From NCBI RefSeq assembly GCF_019752095.1, contig NZ_JAIEMO010000003.1:1-64000 (forward strand): DNA of 64,000 nt, in the 5' to 3' direction. The position numbers were made by a program, and so were the translations under genes. This stretch comes from Nitrosomonas sp. (GTDB lineage Bacteria; Pseudomonadota; Gammaproteobacteria; Burkholderiales; Nitrosomonadaceae). Below are positions 61,301 to 64,000 of the stretch, in pieces (position 1 is the stretch's first letter; every line of letters starts with the position of its first letter). Below the pieces are notes generated by a model. That model was not told the DNA's origin. It did not search any database and worked only from the letters and a program-made list of their open reading frames with translations.

Positions 61301-61944
61301 TCACCGAAAATCTGTACCTCGATGTGGCGCGCTTGGTCGACATATTTTTCCAAAAATAAACCAGCATCCTTGAAGTTGTTTTGTGCAAGGGTTTTGACGG
61401 ATTCGTAGGCACCAACCAATTCATCCTGATTCCAACACAAGCGCATGCCGATACCACCACCTCCGGCAGTACTTTTCAGCATAATGGGATAACCAATATG
61501 CTTGGCCTGATGGCAAGCAACATCCAGATTTTCCAGCAAACCAGTTCCGAGCAGCAGCGGCACCTGATTTTCCATCGCCAAAGCCCGTGCCGTGTGCTTC
61601 AGACCAAAAGCCCGCATCTGCTGCGGCGTGGGACCGATAAAGCTAATGTTCTGCGTAGCGCATTGCTCGGCAAATTCAGCATTCTCACTTAAGAAGCCGT
61701 AACCTGGATGAATCGCTTGAGCACCAGATTGTTTGGCAACCCTAAGGATCTTATCCGGACGCAAATAGCTTTCCGCCGCAGCGCCATCTCCAATACAGTA
61801 CGCTTCATCTGCTTCGGTAACATGACGCGATAACGCATCGGCTTCAGTATAAACGGCCACGCTGGTTATTTGCATGCGGCGCAGCGTGCGGATAATGCGA
61901 CACGCAATTGCACCACGGTTGGCGATAAGTATTTTGCTAAACAT
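58321..61944 (-). CDS. Urea/guanidine carboxylase
   Basis: A 1207-aa biotin-dependent carboxylase. Domains in order: biotin carboxylase (MFSKILIANRGAIACRI, STAGGGGIGM, EKYVDQARHIEVQIFGDG, ARLGKAVNYQSAGTVEYIF-like), the carboxyltransferase made of AHS2/AHS1-type KipA/KipI parts, and a C-terminal biotin carrier domain with VIESMKMEF (Lys about residue 1169). The product is allophanate from urea, or carboxyguanidine from guanidine. The two DUF1989 genes directly upstream and lack of any urease point to the guanidine version (inference). Gap to the upstream gene is four bases. Confidence 0.93.
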   Translation of the reverse strand: MFSKILIANRGAIACRIIRTLRRMQITSVAVYTEADALSRHVTEADEAYCIGDGAAAESYLRPDKILRVAKQSGAQAIHPGYGFLSENAEFAEQCATQNISFIGPTPQQMRAFGLKHTARALAMENQVPLLLGTGLLENLDVACHQAKHIGYPIMLKSTAGGGGIGMRLCWNQDELVGAYESVKTLAQNNFKDAGLFLEKYVDQARHIEVQIFGDGRGQVVALGERDCSMQRRNQKVIEETPAPNLAPHLRQALLDTAVRLGKAVNYQSAGTVEYIFDDATGQFYFLEVNTRLQVEHGVTEEVTGFDLVEWMVRQAAGDMPPLDSFTIQPRGVSIQTRVYAENPAKEFQPSSGTLTAVEFSAAARVETWVERGIEVSAFYDPMLAKIIVHAPERGEAIAKLLDALENTSLYGIETNLEYLEQILHSAVFRNGQSNTQFLNGFHYQPHSIDVLSPGVQTMIQDYPGRIGYWNVGVPPSGPMDGLAFRVANRLVNNSDNSAGLEITLAGPTLRFNCDSIIAICGASMDVLLDSEPLLQWQSHFVKAGSCLQFGKIKQGGSRAYLAVYGGFQVPDYLGSKSTFTLGQFGGHAGRVLRAGDVLRIPLLPSPCPPVSRCFPHELIPRYTNRWEIAVLYGPHGAPDFFTPADIEHFFAAEWKVHHNSSRTGVRLIGPKPQWARSDGGEAGLHPSNIHDNAYAIGAVDFTGDMPIILGPDGPSLGGFVCPVTITQAELWKIGQLKPGDNVRFYPVSIEQATALEQQQIELIQELQTNQHKPVYFISQELEDPVLHRIPQSEEQMQVTYRQSGDKYLLIEYGPPVLDLNLRFRTHALMNWLQQCIDNGLCGILDLTPGIRSLQIHFESLQLSRDALLDLLIAGERQLPAIDDMEVPSRIVHLPLSWDDAATQLAIEKYMQSVRSDAPWCPSNIEFIRRMNGLESTEDVRNIVFAASYLVMGLGDVYLGAPVATPLDPRHRLVTTKYNPARTWTPENAVGIGGAYLCVYGMEGPGGYQFVGRTIPMWNRYRQTEDFTDGKPWLLRFFDQIRFYPVSANELLKLRKDFISGHFKLRIEETVLNLKQYNAFLQQQATSISAFKVKQQAAFEAERRVWEANNLSHYVNEDILDDADSQSELDLPEDAQAISAQVTGTVWKLLVKEGEHIEAGKPVIVIESMKMEFAVDSPVTGTIRQLFCKQGGYVSAGQVLFIVQEEK

Positions 61945-61948
61945 AATA

Positions 61949-62608
61949 TTAATCCCAAATCAACAGCCGGATCGGCGTCGGGTTATACGCGTTACACGGA
62001 TTGTTAAGCTGAGGGCAATTGGAAATCAGTACGATGACATCCATTTCCGCGCGCATTTCGACGTATTTTCCTGGTGCAGATACGCCATCGGCAAATTCCA
62101 GGCCGCCGGCTTCCGTGACTGGAACATTCATGAAGAAATTGATGTTGCTGGGCAAATCGCGCTTGCTCATGCCCAATTGCTGACACAGCGGGTCGTGCGC
62201 CAATGCGTGCAGAAAATTGTCGCGGCAACTGTGCATAGGCAGTTTCTCCAGCGCATAACGCACGGTATTACTCTCAGCCGAGCAGGCACCACCCAGCGTA
62301 TCATGTTGGCCGCAAGTATCCGCGATGACGCTGAGCATGATATGGCCAAGATTGGAATAAAGTTTGCTGCCAGTCGACAGGTACACTTTTTTTTGCCGGT
62401 TAATGGTGTCGGTTGCGCTATAACGTTCTTGTGCGTTATGGGCGTTGTAGAACAGAGTGTCGACCGCTTGGTTGCCTTCCAGATCGACAATGCGAAAAGT
62501 TTGTCCCTGTTTGACTTGTTTTACCCAGGGCGCTCCGGCGGCACAAATTTCATCGATCACGGCATGTTTGGGATCGAGCAGGCTGGTATGCAGATAAGAA
62601 GTATTCAT
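61949..62608 (-). CDS. DUF1989 protein, probable carboxyguanidine deiminase subunit
   Basis: A 219-aa DUF1989 protein (annotated in many genomes as urea carboxylase-associated protein 2). Conserved metal-site features: [27 protein letters not shown] with Cys and His, [10 protein letters not shown]. It overlaps its paralogue by four bases. Family work on Pseudomonas shows that the paired DUF1989 proteins form a carboxyguanidine deiminase (CgdAB) between the carboxylase and allophanate hydrolase. Confidence 0.88.
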   Translation of the reverse strand: MNTSYLHTSLLDPKHAVIDEICAAGAPWVKQVKQGQTFRIVDLEGNQAVDTLFYNAHNAQERYSATDTINRQKKVYLSTGSKLYSNLGHIMLSVIADTCGQHDTLGGACSAESNTVRYALEKLPMHSCRDNFLHALAHDPLCQQLGMSKRDLPSNINFFMNVPVTEAGGLEFADGVSAPGKYVEMRAEMDVIVLISNCPQLNNPCNAYNPTPIRLLIWD

Positions 62609-63327
62609 TTCGCACCTTCACAATAAAAGTTTTGCACGTTCTGTAACGCACGGATATTTTCACTGATATGCAGGCATTCCTTGATAGCCTGCGGTGGTGT
62701 ATTAAACAGTTCCAAATTGACTGTGCCAGGTTGATACGGTTTCTTGGGATCCAGCGGGTGCGGTGCCGTGGATAGCGCAACAAGAGTATCCATTACAAAA
62801 CTCAAATCCACGTAATCGCCCGTCTTACTATGTTCGACTTGATAAGCCAATTCACCTGTAGCATCGGTTGTGATCTTACTGAAAAAATTGATATTGGCTA
62901 CGATGTCTCGCATACCCAAACCCCATTTTCCCAGTTCGATCAATAGACCATCCAGACCACTGCGAAACATTTGATTACGATGCTCCTGAAAGCGCGCGGC
63001 ACCATATTTTTGTTGGATCAAATTAGCATCACTTAATCCGCACACAGTATCGTGCCAGCCGCAGGTATCCGTTGTGATGCAACAGAAAATGCGCCCCATG
63101 TCTGAATGACAGGCATGACCCTTGGTTAAGCGAAAGGTGTGCTGCGATTTCAGAGTGTCAGCCATGTTGTAGCGCTCAAGTTTCTCTTCATGATTAAAAA
63201 ACAATACCGCTGCATTCGCGCCTCCGTCGACATCGATTAAACGCAATGTAGTCCCACGACGAATGATGCCCGACCAATGGCACCCGCCTGGTACAACTTG
63301 TTTCCAAATGATTGTTGACTGATTCAT
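62605..63327 (-). CDS. DUF1989 protein, probable carboxyguanidine deiminase subunit
   Basis: A 240-aa paralogue of the neighbouring gene. It shares [30 protein letters not shown] and [10 protein letters not shown]. The shared Cys-Gly-x-His-Asp element suggests both subunits bind metal or substrate. Start overlaps the permease stop by four bases. Together the two should deiminate carboxyguanidine to allophanate and ammonia. Confidence 0.88.
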   Translation of the reverse strand: MNQSTIIWKQVVPGGCHWSGIIRRGTTLRLIDVDGGANAAVLFFNHEEKLERYNMADTLKSQHTFRLTKGHACHSDMGRIFCCITTDTCGWHDTVCGLSDANLIQQKYGAARFQEHRNQMFRSGLDGLLIELGKWGLGMRDIVANINFFSKITTDATGELAYQVEHSKTGDYVDLSFVMDTLVALSTAPHPLDPKKPYQPGTVNLELFNTPPQAIKECLHISENIRALQNVQNFYCEGAK

Positions 63328-64000
63328 GACCGTCTCCTCAATAATTTACCCAAAAACAGATAGCTTGTAGTAACACCTAGAATGCTGCCCAGCACCAGCG
63401 GCGTGGCCCATAACTGCCACCACGGTGCGTCGGCTGCAATGGCATAAGGCCGCGGCCAAGCAATATTGATGAGCTCGAACAATGCCCAGGCAAATGCCAA
63501 GCTATTAATGACTAACCCCCATTTTCCCAGCTTTAGTTGTCCCAAATCTGGATTCCAGCGACCAGTCAATCTAGCAAACAACGCGATTCCGGTGGTGAAT
63601 GCGAACATGGCGTAAAGACCGCCCGTACCAAACGCGATAATGGTAGCTACCGCGTCGTCGTTAAGTCCAAATATTAGCCCGCAACTTGCCATCAGGACAG
63701 TGAAGAGAATGGCATTACGCGGTGTATCGGCAGGTGTGACTCGATTGAGAATGCTGGGTAAATTGCCTTCACGTGCCATTGAGAAAACAATGCGTGACGT
63801 GTATTTGACTACCGATGCGCCACAAGCAAGAAATGCGATCATGACAATCGCCAGAAACGGTTTTTCAATCCATGTTCCGAAATGGCTGGCGATTAACGGC
63901 GTAATCGGATCGGCAGTCACGCTGCTGTTAATCAAAATATCATGATCAAAAGCTAATACCAGTGAGGCTGAATTGAAAATTACCACCGTACCGACTGCGC
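63324..64000 (-). CDS. APC-family amino acid/guanidine permease (C-terminal part)
   Basis: The C-terminal part (about 225 residues) of an amino acid-polyamine-organocation transporter; the frame is open at the right edge so the N-terminus lies outside. Helices such as WIEKPFLAIVMIAFLACGAS, ILFTVLMASCGLIFGL and WWQLWATPLVLGSILG are visible. Its position at the head of the carboxylase operon suggests uptake of the substrate, guanidine or urea. Substrate unproven. Confidence 0.88.
   Translation of the reverse strand, partial: AVGTVVIFNSASLVLAFDHDILINSSVTADPITPLIASHFGTWIEKPFLAIVMIAFLACGASVVKYTSRIVFSMAREGNLPSILNRVTPADTPRNAILFTVLMASCGLIFGLNDDAVATIIAFGTGGLYAMFAFTTGIALFARLTGRWNPDLGQLKLGKWGLVINSLAFAWALFELINIAWPRPYAIAADAPWWQLWATPLVLGSILGVTTSYLFLGKLLRRRS

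Overview
The window reads as a chromosomal segment of a chemolithoautotrophic betaproteobacterium. A Nitrosomonas-like ammonia oxidiser is the best guess, inferred from the red-type (form IC) RuBisCO operon, PEP synthase with its regulatory kinase, a membrane pyrophosphatase, a urea/guanidine carboxylase operon and AT-leaning composition. No marker such as amo or hao lies in the window, so the genus is inference.

Layout. 1-5.5 kb: end of a K+-independent H+-pyrophosphatase, then cbbR-ppsA-ppsR on the minus strand. 5.5-10.3 kb: cbbL-cbbS-cbbX, an unrecognised small gene and a class II aldolase with an extra C-terminal Dabb-like domain. 10.5-19.7 kb: OmpA-like lipoprotein, a giant CheA hybrid kinase, a PilJ-like receptor and ilvA. 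19.9-27.6 kb: a nuclease-like gene whose start is in another frame (probable one-base deletion), a CHASE2-GGDEF-EAL protein coupled to a LysM-FecR protein, an L,D-transpeptidase, tadA and prmB. 27.6-31.5 kb: gene-poor, with a tiny lipoprotein, an orphan sulfate-binding protein and an oxidoreductase.

31.5-36.3 kb: envelope-polysaccharide genes (radical SAM, heparinase-like, WecB epimerase, SGNH hydrolase). 36.3-37.2 kb: a non-coding stretch with hairpin repeats and an apparent PEP-CTERM remnant. 37.2-39.3 kb: a PIN-PhoH protein and a secreted unknown. 39.5-43.7 kb: acyl-ACP/AMP ligase, NAD-dependent reductase, ACP and a serine-palmitoyltransferase-like enzyme, the gene set of the Caulobacter-type bacterial ceramide pathway, with a ceramidase-like (CREST) membrane protein just upstream. 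45.3-53 kb: radA, rmlC, rmlA, an ABC exporter with a degenerate ATPase, a CapD/WbpM-type dehydratase and a WecA-type glycosyl-phosphate transferase. 53-56.4 kb: serine/alanine-glyoxylate aminotransferase, a lipoprotein and an acyltransferase.

56.5-64 kb: a tightly coupled operon (APC permease, two DUF1989 proteins, urea/guanidine carboxylase, allophanate hydrolase) that releases ammonia from guanidine or urea. The most notable items are the putative sphingolipid locus with its neighbouring ceramidase-like gene, the aldolase-Dabb fusion in the RuBisCO operon, and the guanidine-type operon. No tRNA, rRNA, CRISPR array or intact insertion sequence was seen.
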